Shown one piece after another: positions 22,010 to 31,783 of a DNA stretch of 64,000 bases. A program made the translations under genes and the position numbers. The stretch is from assembly GCA_036927565.1 (NCBI GenBank), contig JAYESD010000003.1, positions 81,699,311 to 81,763,310 on the forward strand, in the 5' to 3' direction. This DNA comes from Tuctoria greenei. Lineage: Eukaryota; Streptophyta; Magnoliopsida; Poales; Poaceae. Each line of letters starts with the position of its first letter. Within the stretch, counting starts at the first letter, position 1. Under the pieces are notes generated by a model, which saw only the letters and a program-made list of their open reading frames with translations, did not search any database and had not been told where the DNA came from.

Positions 22010-22992
22010 ATATCATTAACCCCTGTCCACTAAAAAATGTTAGTGTCATATAGTTTAGAGATGCATGTACATGAGGGTTCATTGCTGCTTATATGATCTC
22101 AATTCCGTTTTTTACACTGCCAAATGCGTTGCTGATGTCTGGCAATTAACACAAGATTATATTCATGTATCCATTCTAGCACTTTAGGGCGAGATGCTAA
22201 CATGCAGAACAAAATATCAGTATGCAATCCACCTAAATTTAATTCATAGATCCGCCACACTGTCCTCCTAGCATCGAGACTTGCCCCGATGTGATATCAA
22301 TGAACGCAGATCACCTGACTTATACGTTTTTACTGCACGCGATGCGGTAAAGATCCAACGGAATCACACCGTTGGATCTTTACTGCATTGCCTGCATTAA
22401 AACGTAAGTCACGTGAGATCACCGGTGTGATCTGGACATCGATCCTCTGACTTAAATGTGGTCACTGCACTGCTAGACCGAACCCGAGCTTTGTTAAAAG
22501 TCGCAAGCTGCTCGCCTCATCTATCTTGCATCCTCTACCTGCTAATACTGTGACGTCCATGACTCGCCCTGCCACCAATTTGAATCGAGACGCACTCCTG
22601 CTGATGTCAGTGAAACCGAACCAGCAGTATCACAGAGGATGAGCACCCGGCGAACCCTCTCTTTCTCTAGCCTCGCCAGCTACTGTCTTGTCTGCTTCAC
22701 AGCTGGACTGAAAATCCCCTACAGTACTACGGGTGCTGTAGCGCCACTGACTACTACTTGATGCCTGATTGTAGGGTATTAACAGCAACAAAGAAGTCAA
22801 CAAGTGGATGCATCGCCCAATATGAGGCAAAATGTTGTTGGGACGCGGTGTTCCCACACTCGTATTTGCCGCACTCGTTCTGAAGATGGTAAAACATCAG
22901 ACTTCTTCTTCTTTCACACTATTTGTACATGATACTAGGCCTGGTCAGTTGCTAATTTGCTTTAAACGTTTACCGTTTAAATGACACTAATA
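22010..22992. other. Non-coding, intron-like stretch upstream of Transposase_24
   Basis: Apart from the hairpin at 22309-22420 I see no repeat or coding motif here. It most likely is intron or spacer of the second transposase gene. A pyrimidine-rich run (CTTCTTCTTCTTTCACAC at about 22898) and a TAATAG just before 22993 may serve the splice acceptor. Confidence 0.4.
22309..22420. repeat. Imperfect inverted repeat (hairpin), ~52-bp arms
   Basis: The left arm GATCACCTGACTTA...GTAAAGATCCAACGG pairs with a right arm CCGTTGGATCTTTAC...TAAGTCACGTGAGATC, around an AATCACA loop. The 16 bases nearest the loop pair perfectly; a few mismatches and a one-base bulge lie further out. It may be a small foldback element; no target duplication was identified. 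Confidence 0.7.
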
Positions 22993-24577
22993 GAAGGAAA
23001 GAAGTTTGGAAGAGGGGTGGCTAAAGGACTTAAGGTTGCTAAATTGCGCTATCTAGCATCTGCAAATAGAACGAATGATCAGAATCGGAAGCTACAAATC
23101 CAGTGGTTCGATAGGTTGGGTGCTGCAGTTGGTCCTAATCAGCGGCACATTGTTGATGATGTGGTTATTACAACAAAAAAAATGCACCCCTCACTGGTGT
23201 AAGGAAGTGGGCAGAGGTTGGCGATACTTCGAAGAGCGAAATAGTGAGAGACATTTTGGTTAGTGTTGTGACACCCCACATAAGTATCTTTTTTCTAGCG
23301 ACCTCCATCTTGTACGTTTATAATATTGTGATATACAATGTACAGAATGCCTGGGACTTGGAGGACACAGATCATACCAGAAGAAAAATATTGAAGATTG
23401 CTGGTGAGCGCTATAAGGGGTGGCGATCAACATTGCATCCCACCTATAAGAAGTATTCGATCGATGAGGAACGTATACAAAACAAGCCTGTTGACGTAAG
23501 AGATTCCGATTGGTTGGCGCTTATGGACTATTTTGGGTCCGAGCGATTCAAGGTCAGCTAGCTTTCTAATACCTTCACATCCTACAGAAACTATTTGATA
23601 ACACCCATTCGTGAAATTAATTCTTAAATTTGCAGTCAATAAGCAGAACCAATTCACGAAATCAAAGTACTCCAAAGACAAAACACTTGCTTGGCTCGAA
23701 ATCCTACGCCCAACTTAGTTACGAGAAGGTATGAAAACTAAATCATGCTTTTACTTTGCACTGCAATCATTCAATCAAATTTTACTTGTATTTGATGTAG
23801 CGAGACCCAGAGACCGGAAAAGAACCCGATGACATAGAACTGTGGGAGGCAAGCCATGTGAAGAACGGTCAATGGGCAAACGAGCAGGCAGAAGCTGTAC
23901 ATGTGAGAAACACTTCAAACAGTCCCCATTTAAATAAATATTTGCAATGTACATGTGACTTTTCTTTTTGTATATAGACCCAGGGACGTGCCCAAATCAA
24001 CGTCAAGGAAGCTGAGCTGGGAGTCCCGATCCCAGATGAGGAAAGAAACAACATCTTCCAGCTTACTTATATATCCGTAACCGGTTCTGGAGGATCACAG
24101 TTTCGAGGGCGTGGTTATATGGCTAAACCTAATGTTTCTGAAAGACTGCGTATCCAGATGTCTAACCAGCCCGGCCAGCAAGTTCGATCCTTGCAAAATA
24201 GAAATGAAGACCTGAGCTCTCAAGTGCAAGAGTTGGAAGGAAGAAATGATCATATGACCTCCCAGATGGATGGCTTCGTCCAGGCAAATGATCAGCTCAA
24301 CTAGGAAGTTCGGGCTTTACATGTTCAGATGGCAGCCAATTCTGCACGGCAAGGAAAGGAGCTAGCAGACATGTGCAGAATGATGGAGACATTGCAAAAT
24401 CAACAACGGCTAGCTGCAACTCCACAAAAGGCTCCTGCTCGCAACAAGTCGAAGCCGGGTGTTCAAGAAACTATTCCTAATACTACAACTCGTCGCGATG
24501 CTATTTTAATGGGTGCAATGTTGCAAACTGAAAAAACTATAAATAACATGGTCTCGCAACAACGCAAGGGTCCTTGA
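22993..24577 (+). pseudogene. CACTA second protein, Transposase_24 domain (TnpA/Tnp1-like), decayed
   Basis: This is probably the DNA-binding partner protein of the CACTA transposase. Exons with good splice sites are 22993-23258, 23346-23552, 23636-23728, 23801-23902 and 23978-24577. Phases fit throughout, which supports the model. The conserved domain runs from KGLKVAKLRYLAS through APLTGVRKWAEVGD, ERYKGWRSTLHPTYKKY and KPVDVRDSDWLALMDYFGS to KTKHLLGSKSYAQLSYEK and DDIELWEASHVKNGQWAN. The last exon encodes a coiled-coil-like part rich in Gln, Asn and Arg. A one-base expansion in an A run near 23172-23180 shifts the frame, and a TAG at 24302-24304 interrupts the last exon, so this copy is broken. 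It is transcribed toward the right end, away from the TNP2 gene. A possible polyadenylation word AATAAA is at about 24630. Confidence 0.85.
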
Positions 24578-24639
24578 GCGTTGCATCAATTGCTGGATGT
24601 TTGTTGTTAAGTCGACAGACGTATCGTGTGCGAATAAAT

Positions 24640-26242
24640 TGATTCTGTTGCCACTAATTTGCAAACCTGGTGCATTAGGATTCTAGTGCCGCTAATTATA
24701 AAACGTGGCATTAACAGATTATTGCGACAAAAATAAACTATTGCAATAGGAAGCTAGCTATTGCCACAAATTATAAAACGTTGCACTACAAACATTTGGC
24801 TACGACCAAAAAGCGTTGCACTAGACTGCTATTGCCACCACCCAGAGAACATCGCATTACGACCCTGTTGCAACAGACTTGAATATGTTGCATTACAAAC
24901 CTATTACCACACATCAGAAATTGTTGCAATACAGTACTATTGCCACGGTTTTGAAATCATTGCAATATCGTACTATTCGCCATGAACATGAAATCATTGC
25001 AATACCGTATTATTGGCCACGGCTGTGAAATCGTCGCGATACCATATTATTCGCCACGAGTGTGAAATCGTCGCGATACCATACTATTCGCCATGGAAGT
25101 GAAATCGTTGCAATACCGTAGTATTCGCCATGAATGTGAAAACGTCGCGATACGATATTATTCGCCACAAGTGTGAAATCGTCGTGATACCGTACTATTC
25201 GCCGCGGATGTGAAAACGTCGCGATACCATATTATTCGCCACGAGTGTGAAATCGTTGCGATACCGTACTATTCGCCACGGATGTGAAATCGTTGCAACA
25301 CCATACTATTCGCTAGGAATTTAAAAACATTGTCGTACCGTACTATTCGCCACGGATGTGAAATCGTTGCAACACCGTACTATTCGCCGCGAATGTGAAA
25401 ACGTCGCGATACCATACTATTCGCCACGAGTATGAAATCGTCGCGATAACGTACTTATCGCCACAGATGTGAAATCATCGCAAATAACATACTATTCGTT
25501 GCAATATGTTAAATCGTCGCAATACATTAAACCGTTGCAATACCATACTATTTGCCACGAACGCGGAGTCATTGCAATACAATACTTTTTGCTACGAATG
25601 TGGCATCATTGCAACACCGTTATTTTCATTGCAATACGTTAAATCGTCGCAATACATTAAACCGTTGCAATACCATACTATTTGCCACGAACGTGGAGTC
25701 ATTGCAATACCATACTTTTTGCCACGAATGTGGCATCGTTGCAACACCGTTATTTTCATTGCAATACGTTAAGTCATCGCAATACCGTTGCAATACCATA
25801 CTATTTCCCACGAACGTGGAGTCGTTGCAATACCATACTTTTTGCCACGAATGTGGCATCGTTGCAACACCGTTATTTTCGTTGCAATATGTTAAATCGT
25901 CACAATATGTTAAACCGTTGCAATACCATACTATTTGCCACAAACGTGGAGTCGTTGCAATACCATACTTTTTGCCACGAATGTGGCATCGTTGCAACAC
26001 CGGTATTTTCGTTGCAATACGTTAAATCGTCACAATACTTTAAACTATTGCAATACCATACTATTTGCATCGAACGTGGAGTCGTCGCAATACCATACTA
26101 TTTGCCACGGATGTCAACTCGTCGCAATAACCTATTGCCACGGCTGTTATCACCACGAGTCGCAAAAACTATCGCGACGCACTATTTGTTGCGACAACAA
26201 CCTATCGCGACGAATTTCGACCTATTGCAACGTTTTTTTTTT
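24640..26242. repeat. Right subterminal repeat field of the large CACTA
   Basis: About 1.6 kb of degenerate 35-40 base repeats, core TTCGCCACGAATGTGAAATC then GTTGCAATACCATACTA. From about 25500 to 26100 the short repeats are organised in a higher-order unit of about 123-130 bases (landmark ACCGTTGCAATACC at about 25531, 25661, 25784, 25913 and a variant at 26041). Repeats continue to within about 25 bases of the terminus. The long open frames here, rich in Asn-Thr-Leu and Cys, are repeat translations. Spacers between repeats are themselves repeats, so this is not CRISPR-like. Confidence 0.88.
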
Positions 26243-26270
26243 GTCGCAATAAACCGGAATCCTGGTAGTG
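26243..26270 (-). repeat. Right terminal inverted repeat of the large CACTA, with TSD AGA at 26271-26273
   Basis: Reading leftward from 26270 the end is CACTACCAGGATTCCGG and then TTTATTGCGAC, passing into the subterminal repeats. The 3 bases outside are AGA. The intact sister LTR reads CCTAGACAACGGACTAG at the matching place (AGA at 31929-31931), which fixes the insertion point. The sister LTR serves as an empty site. Confidence 0.9.
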
Positions 26271-26959
26271 AGACCATGGACTAGTCCAGTTTAGCCTCTG
26301 TTGTTTTCCAGACTCATTCGCTTTTGCTACGGATTAGTTCGAAAATGATTCCGATGATTTTCGAACTTGTCCATTCTCAAGTACAGACTAGTCCGATCTT
26401 CCCCAATGGAACTTTTCGGAGTTGTCCGAGGACTCATAATTGGTAATTATTTGGGATATGATGGGATTAATTCATATAGACATTGTATGATGACCTTCAT
26501 ATGTTTTATTGTACTTCTCAGCAAATAGCCATTATTTATTATCAATCCTTGTTTAAGCTACATGTCAGTGTTTTCCCACACTTGCTGAGTAAGACATGTG
26601 CTCACCCTTGCAATTCGTCCACCAACACTTTCAGGTGATGTTCGGGAGTACCCTAAGGATAACACGGAGTTCTAGGTTGTGTGCTGCCGTCGACTTGCCT
26701 GTCGATGTGTTGGAGTTGCGCTATCCCATATACTTAGTTTGCTTAGTTAGATTATTTCCGCTAGAGTGTTATTAATAATAATGATCATTAGAGTTTGTAA
26801 TTTGAGGATTATTTTAATTTTATAATAAATGTACTTAGTAACTAGTTCGTGCTGTGGTAATTTCGGTATATCATTTATGATGCACCTGTGTATGTGTGTT
26901 GAACGTCCTGGGCACACATATGCATCGCACTTGGTTAATTTTTAGAACCGAGTGTCACA
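26271..26959 (+). repeat. Gypsy C 5' LTR, 5'-truncated by CACTA and internally deleted
   Basis: 26278-26405 matches 31936-32080 of the middle LTR and 26425-26959 matches 56035-56569. The roughly 1.77 kb between them in the middle LTR (not counting B) is missing here; the joint is near GAGTTGTCC|GAGGACTCATAATT. The first part of the LTR should lie left of the CACTA element, outside the window. The end is TGTCACA. Confidence 0.85.
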
Positions 26960-26962
26960 AAT

Positions 26963-26974
26963 TGGTATCAGAGC
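26963..26974 (+). other. Gypsy C primer binding site (initiator tRNA-Met type)
   Basis: TGGTATCAGAGC, the usual plant PBS complementary to the 3' end of initiator Met-tRNA, begins three bases after the LTR end. Confidence 0.9.
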
Positions 26975-27238
26975 CACAGGTTGACTCTAGGACGCACCCT
27001 AGATAAAATAGACACTTTAGAGCACATAGAGGCACTCAGGAATATTCGTGGTTTGTTGGGTGTGGTGGTTGCTATGTAATGATTGCTTGTGTTCTTGTGT
27101 GCTTATAGGGGATTGTGGATGCTTTAGCACTTGCCATATCCATATAGACTTATATAGGTAGTTGCTTAGTTTCATATCCCTTGATGCATATAGTTGAGGA
27201 TGTTTTCTAAATTCTTCTATCTCTTGCTCTTTCTTCAG

Positions 27239-28249
27239 ATGCCGAGGACTCGCAACCAAAGGAATGCCAATGAGGATGAGGAGAACAATGGGGCACCTCA
27301 AGACAACAATGGACTTGGACCTGAGACTAGCAACCTTGAGCAGTTGTTGGCTATGCAAAATCAGCTTATGCAGACCGTGATGCAAACTTTGGGACAACTG
27401 CAGGCCAATAACCATAATCAGCCCCATATGCCTCCACCACCACCACCACCACCACCACCTCATAACGGATTGGGTGAGTTTATGAGGACTAGGCCATCTA
27501 CTTTTGCTCAAGCGAATGATCCTATGGAAGCTAATGATTGGTTGAAATCTGTGGAGAAGAAGCTCGCGATTGTCCAATGCAATGACAGGGAGAAGGTTCT
27601 CTTTGCTTCCCATCAACTAGTTGAAGCAGCTGCGGATTGGTGGGACTCGCTTTGCAATGCCCATGAAAATCAAGAGAGGATCACTTGGGCTGAGTTCAAA
27701 GAGAAATTCCATTCTCACTTTGTTCCTAAAGGTGTTATGGTTCTAAAGAGGTAGGAATTTGAGAACCTGAGGCAAGGAAGGTCGAGTGTGAGTGAGTATC
27801 TTAATAGATTCACTCAACTCTTGAGGTATGCTCCAGAGGATGTTAATCGAGACAGCCTCAAGCAATATTTGTTTATGAGCGGCATAAAAAATTAGATTCA
27901 AGTCCAATTGCTTAATTGTGACTATGCAAATTTCCAGAAGCTTGTGGACAAAGCTATTGTGGCTGAGAACAAGGTTCGTGAGATGGAACAAGATAATAAG
28001 AGGAAGATGCCATACCAAGGGCAGCCACAAGTGAGCAATGTTCATCCTCGCCTTGCATCGCCAATTGCACCATATTACAACACCTTCACTGCTGTTTATA
28101 GAGCTGCTTATCCTCCACGCCCAAACCAGCAGAAGCACCTTTTTATGCAAGCACCTAGCCCTCCAGTGCCTCATGCGCCCTGGCCAATTTTCCTAATGCT
28201 CAAACCTAACTTCACCCAAACAATTTTGGTGCATCAAGGTCGTGCTATA
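27239..28249 (+). pseudogene. Gypsy C gag, first copy, decayed
   Basis: This is the capsid-like protein that packages the element RNA. The ATG at 27239 opens an Asn/Glu-rich start, a ten-proline run, then the retrotransposon gag domain (EANDWLKSVEKKLAIVQC, ADWWDSL, ERITWAEFKEKFHSHFVP). TAG at 27752-27754 stands where the second copy has CAG (57355-57357). TAG at about 27893 stands where the second copy has GAG. The remainder continues in frame through NFQKLVDKAIVAENKVREME to a proline-rich stretch. A frameshift near 28150-28250 separates it from the zinc knuckle. Confidence 0.88.
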
Positions 28250-31200
28250 CTTGTGGTGAGATGGGACACTTTGCATCTCAATGCCCTAAGTCAGGCCTTG
28301 GTCAAGAGAACAATGCTCCGAGACAGAACCCAAGACCAAATGGAGGAGCACCACAAGGCAACCATGGACCGCAAAATTTTGTTCGTGGCATGGTGAATCA
28401 TGTCTCTATGGAGGAGACAAAACAAGCACATAGTGTGGTGATTGGTAAGTTTCTCGCAAACTCCAACCCGTCGACTATGTTATTTGATTTTGGAGCATCA
28501 CATTCATTCATTGCATCAAAGTATGTTGCCAAGTATTGTTTGCCCATATCTCATATGAAGTATACCTTGTTGGTTAAATCTCATATAGGGGAGATAAGGA
28601 CGAATATAGTATGTCCAAAAGTAAGCCTTAGAATATGGGGGGTAGACTTCTTCGCCAACCTCATTGTTTTGGAATTACAAGGACTGGACATAATACTTGG
28701 TATGGACCGGTTAAAGAAGCACAATGGGATAATTCAATGTGCCACAAATACGATGCAGTTGACAAATGAGGAAGGGGTCAGCATAGAATTTGAAGCATCT
28801 CAACACACACCAAAGCAAGTGGAGCTCAATCAAATGGACGGTGCAACAATAGAGGAGATCCCAGTGGTGTGTGAATTTTTAGATGTGTTTCCGAATGAGT
28901 TGCCAGGTATTTCACCTCATCATGACATAGAGTTTGTTATTGAATTAATACCTGTAACTGCACCTATAGTTAAGAGGCCATATCGGATGCCTCCTATGGA
29001 GTTAGCAGAGCTCAAGTAGCAAATTCAAGAGCAACTAGAGCATTGTTTCATTCGCCCAAGCTCTTCACCTTGGGGAGCACCAGTGCTTTTCATGGATAAG
29101 AAGGATGGGTCCCAATGGATGTGTGTGGATTACCGAGCTCTAAACGAGGTCACGATTAAGAACAAGTATAAATTGCCCTGTATAGAGGATTTGTTTGATC
29201 AAATTAAGGGCGCATGTGTTTTCTTCAAGATTGATTTGAGGTCAGGCTACTTCCAGATGAAGATTAGACCATCAGACATACCCAAAATGGCTTTTCGGAC
29301 ATGGTATGGATCTCATGAGTACATCGTGATGTCTTTTGGATTGACAAATGCACCGACATACTTTATGTACCTCATGCATAAGGTCTTCATGGAATACTTG
29401 GATAAGTTCGTTGTGGTGTTCATTTATGACACTATGATCTACTCAAGAAGCAAGGAGGAACATGAGGAGCATTTCAGGCTCACATTGCAGAAATTGAGGG
29501 AACACCAATTATATACCAAATTCAGCAAGTGCCAATTTTGGTTAAGAGAGGTATCATTTTTGGGACATATCATCTCTAGAGGAGGAGTATGGTTGACCCA
29601 GGGAAAGCGAGAGATGTGCTAAAATGGGAGCAGCCACACAATGTGAAGGAAATCCGGAGTTTTCTCTGAATTGCTGGATATTACCGTCGGTTTATCAAGG
29701 ATTTCTCCAAAATAGTCGTGCCCATGACAGAATTGTTAATGAAGGGGAATCATTCCAGTGCACTCAAGCTTGTCAGAATAGCTTTGAGGAGTTAAAGAAG
29801 AGGTTAACAACAACACCTGTGTTGGTATTGCCAGATGTGAGCAAAAGTTTCGATATTTATTGTGATGCATCAAGACAAGTACTTGGATTTGTGCTCATGC
29901 AAGAAGTTCAAGTGGTAGCCCATGCATCGAGGCAATTAAAGAAACATGAGCAGAATTATCTTACGCATGTTCTCGAACTTGTAGTTGTGGTGCATGCCTT
30001 GAAGATATGGAGGCACTACATTCTTGGTCATAGGTGTGAAATTTATACAAATCACAAGAGTCTCAAGTACATTTTCACACAAACAGACTTGAATTTGAGG
30101 CAACGAAGATGGTTGGAGCTCATCAAAAATTATGATGTGGGAATCAACTATCACCCGAGGAAGGCTAATGTATTGGCTGATGCTTTGAGTTGGAAAGGAG
30201 TAAGTCACCAACTCATGATTCGAGAGTTGCCATCTGAGCTATGCAAGGAGTTTGAACGGTCGAATCTTAGATTTGTGAATGAGATGAGAATAATGGAGTT
30301 AAATCTGACCTTGGAACAAGAAATTCGAGAAGGTCGAAGAAAGGATGAGGAAATCCAAAAAATCAAGGAGAGGACCCAAGAAGGGAGAGAATTCAAATTT
30401 GATGAGGATGATCATGGTACTCTACGGCTTGGGAAGAGGATTGTTGTGCCTAATGTGAAGCAACTTCGTGAGACGATACTAAAGGAGGCACATGACTCGC
30501 CCTACTCCATCCATCTTGGTTGTACAAAGATGTACAAGGACTTGAAGACGTGTTATTGGTGGGATGGCATGAAAAGTGACATAGCTGAATATGTTGCTTT
30601 GTATGATGTATGCCAACGAGTTAAAGCTGAACATCGAAAGCCAGCCGGATTATTGCAGCCATGTAAGATTCTGGAATGGAAGTGGGAGGAAGTTGGTTTT
30701 TATTTCATAGTTGGTTTACCATGCACTTCAGCAGGTTATGATTCAATATAGGTTATTGTGGATCGGTTGACCAAATATGCGCACTTTATTCTTGTCAAGA
30801 CTACCTATAGTGGAGCAAACTTGGCAGAATTGTATATGGAGAGAATAGTGTGTTTACACGGAGTGCCAAAGAAAAATAGTGTCCAATAGAGGTTCTCAAT
30901 TTACCTCAAGGTTCTGGCAAAAGCTGCACGAGCTGATGTGAACCCAATTGAATTTCAGTTTTGCATATCACCATCAAACGGATGGACAAACTGAGAGAAC
31001 AAATCAGATATTGGGAGACATGCTAAGAGCTTGTGCGCTGAAGTATGGAGGAAATTGGGATAAAAGTCTATCATATGCTGAATTCTCCTACAACAACAGT
31101 TATCATGCAAGTTTAAAAATGCTGCCATATGAAGCATTGTATGGGAGAAGTTGTAGAGCACCCTTATTTTGGAATAAAATGGGAGAAACTCAAGTATTTG

Positions 31201-31767
31201 GACCCGATGTGATACACGATGCTGAAAAGCATGTTCAGATAATCCGCGAGAATTTAAGGGATACCCAATCAAGACAAAAAGGCTATACGGATAATAGGAG
31301 AAGAAACCTAGCTTTTGAAGTGGGAGACTTCGTTTATCTCAAAGTCTCACCTATGTGACGTCATAAGCGATTTAATGTCAAAGGCAAGTTGGCACCTCAC
31401 TATACTGGACCATTCAAGATTTTGGACAAACGTGGAGAAGTGGCATATAAGTTGGAGATGCCAGCACATCTTTCTGATGTTCACGATGTATTCCACGTTT
31501 CTCAGCTCAAGAAATGCTTAAGAGTACCGGAAGAACAAGTTCCAAAGGAAGAATTGGAATTAGAGGCATATTTGACTTATGCGGAGCATCCAGTCAAAAT
31601 TTTGGAAAACAAAGAGAGAGTCACAAAGAACAAGGTGATTTGATGGTGCAAAGTACAATGGAAGCATCATGCAGAATAGGAAGCAACTTGGGAGCTCGAA
31701 GATGACCTCAAGAGAGAATTTCTCTTTCACTTTCCTTCTACATCGAATATCAAGGGCGAGATTCATT
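28250..31767 (+). pseudogene. Gypsy C pol with chromodomain, decayed
   Basis: The order is zinc knuckle (GEMGHFASQCP, about 28255), aspartic protease, reverse transcriptase, RNase H, integrase, chromodomain. The protease motif is LFDFGASHSF, with Phe (28489-28491) where family members have Ser or Thr. The reverse transcriptase active site reads FIYDTMIYS (about 29419-29445), so the first of the two catalytic Asp is Tyr. RNase H (FDIYCDASRQ, about 29851) and integrase zinc-binding and core parts (ADALSWKG, GLPCTSAGYDS, HHQTDGQTERTNQ) follow. Frame changes lie near 29590-29640 and 30850-30950, with stops at 29017-29019 and others. The C-terminal YTGPFKILDKRGEVAYKLE and a chromodomain-like tail (31575-31735) are interrupted by TGA at 31641-31643. 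It is not functional. Confidence 0.88.
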
Positions 31768-31769
31768 TT

Positions 31770-31781
31770 AAAGGGGGTAGG
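31770..31781 (+). other. Gypsy C polypurine tract
   Basis: AAAGGGGGTAGG directly precedes the middle LTR and would prime plus-strand DNA synthesis. Confidence 0.8.
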
Positions 31782-31783
31782 TT

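Larger units (their letters stand above)
1..26270. mobile_element. Large CACTA (En/Spm-type) DNA transposon, left end outside window
   Basis: The right end is seen directly: read inward on the minus strand it begins CACTACCAGGATTCCGG, preceded inward by about 1.6 kb of short degenerate repeats. The left part of the window starts inside a similar repeat field (shared motif around TTGCATTAGGAT and TTGCCAC). Between lie both proteins typical of CACTA elements, a Transposase_21/TNP2 gene on the minus strand and a Transposase_24 gene on the plus strand, each broken by stops or frameshifts. The 3 bases after the terminus (AGA) match the expected target duplication. The element is at least 26.3 kb, very long for CACTA, because of about 17 kb of cargo. 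It is inferred, not proven, that the left repeats belong to the same copy; two overlapping CACTA elements would also fit. Confidence 0.8.

Noticed and set aside
24640..26260. Regularly spaced short repeats resembling a CRISPR array, and open frames up to 200 codons
   Set aside because: The spacers are also repeats, the setting is a plant CACTA terminus, and the frames are Asn/Thr/Leu-rich repeat translations.
26963..26985. Possible tRNA-like sequence at TGGTATCAGAGCC
   Set aside because: It is the complement of a tRNA 3' end (primer binding site) and no cloverleaf surrounds it; I found no tRNA gene in the window.
27017..27616. 199-codon minus-strand frame over gypsy gag
   Set aside because: Antisense shadow of gag; the Trp run is the reverse of the proline codons.
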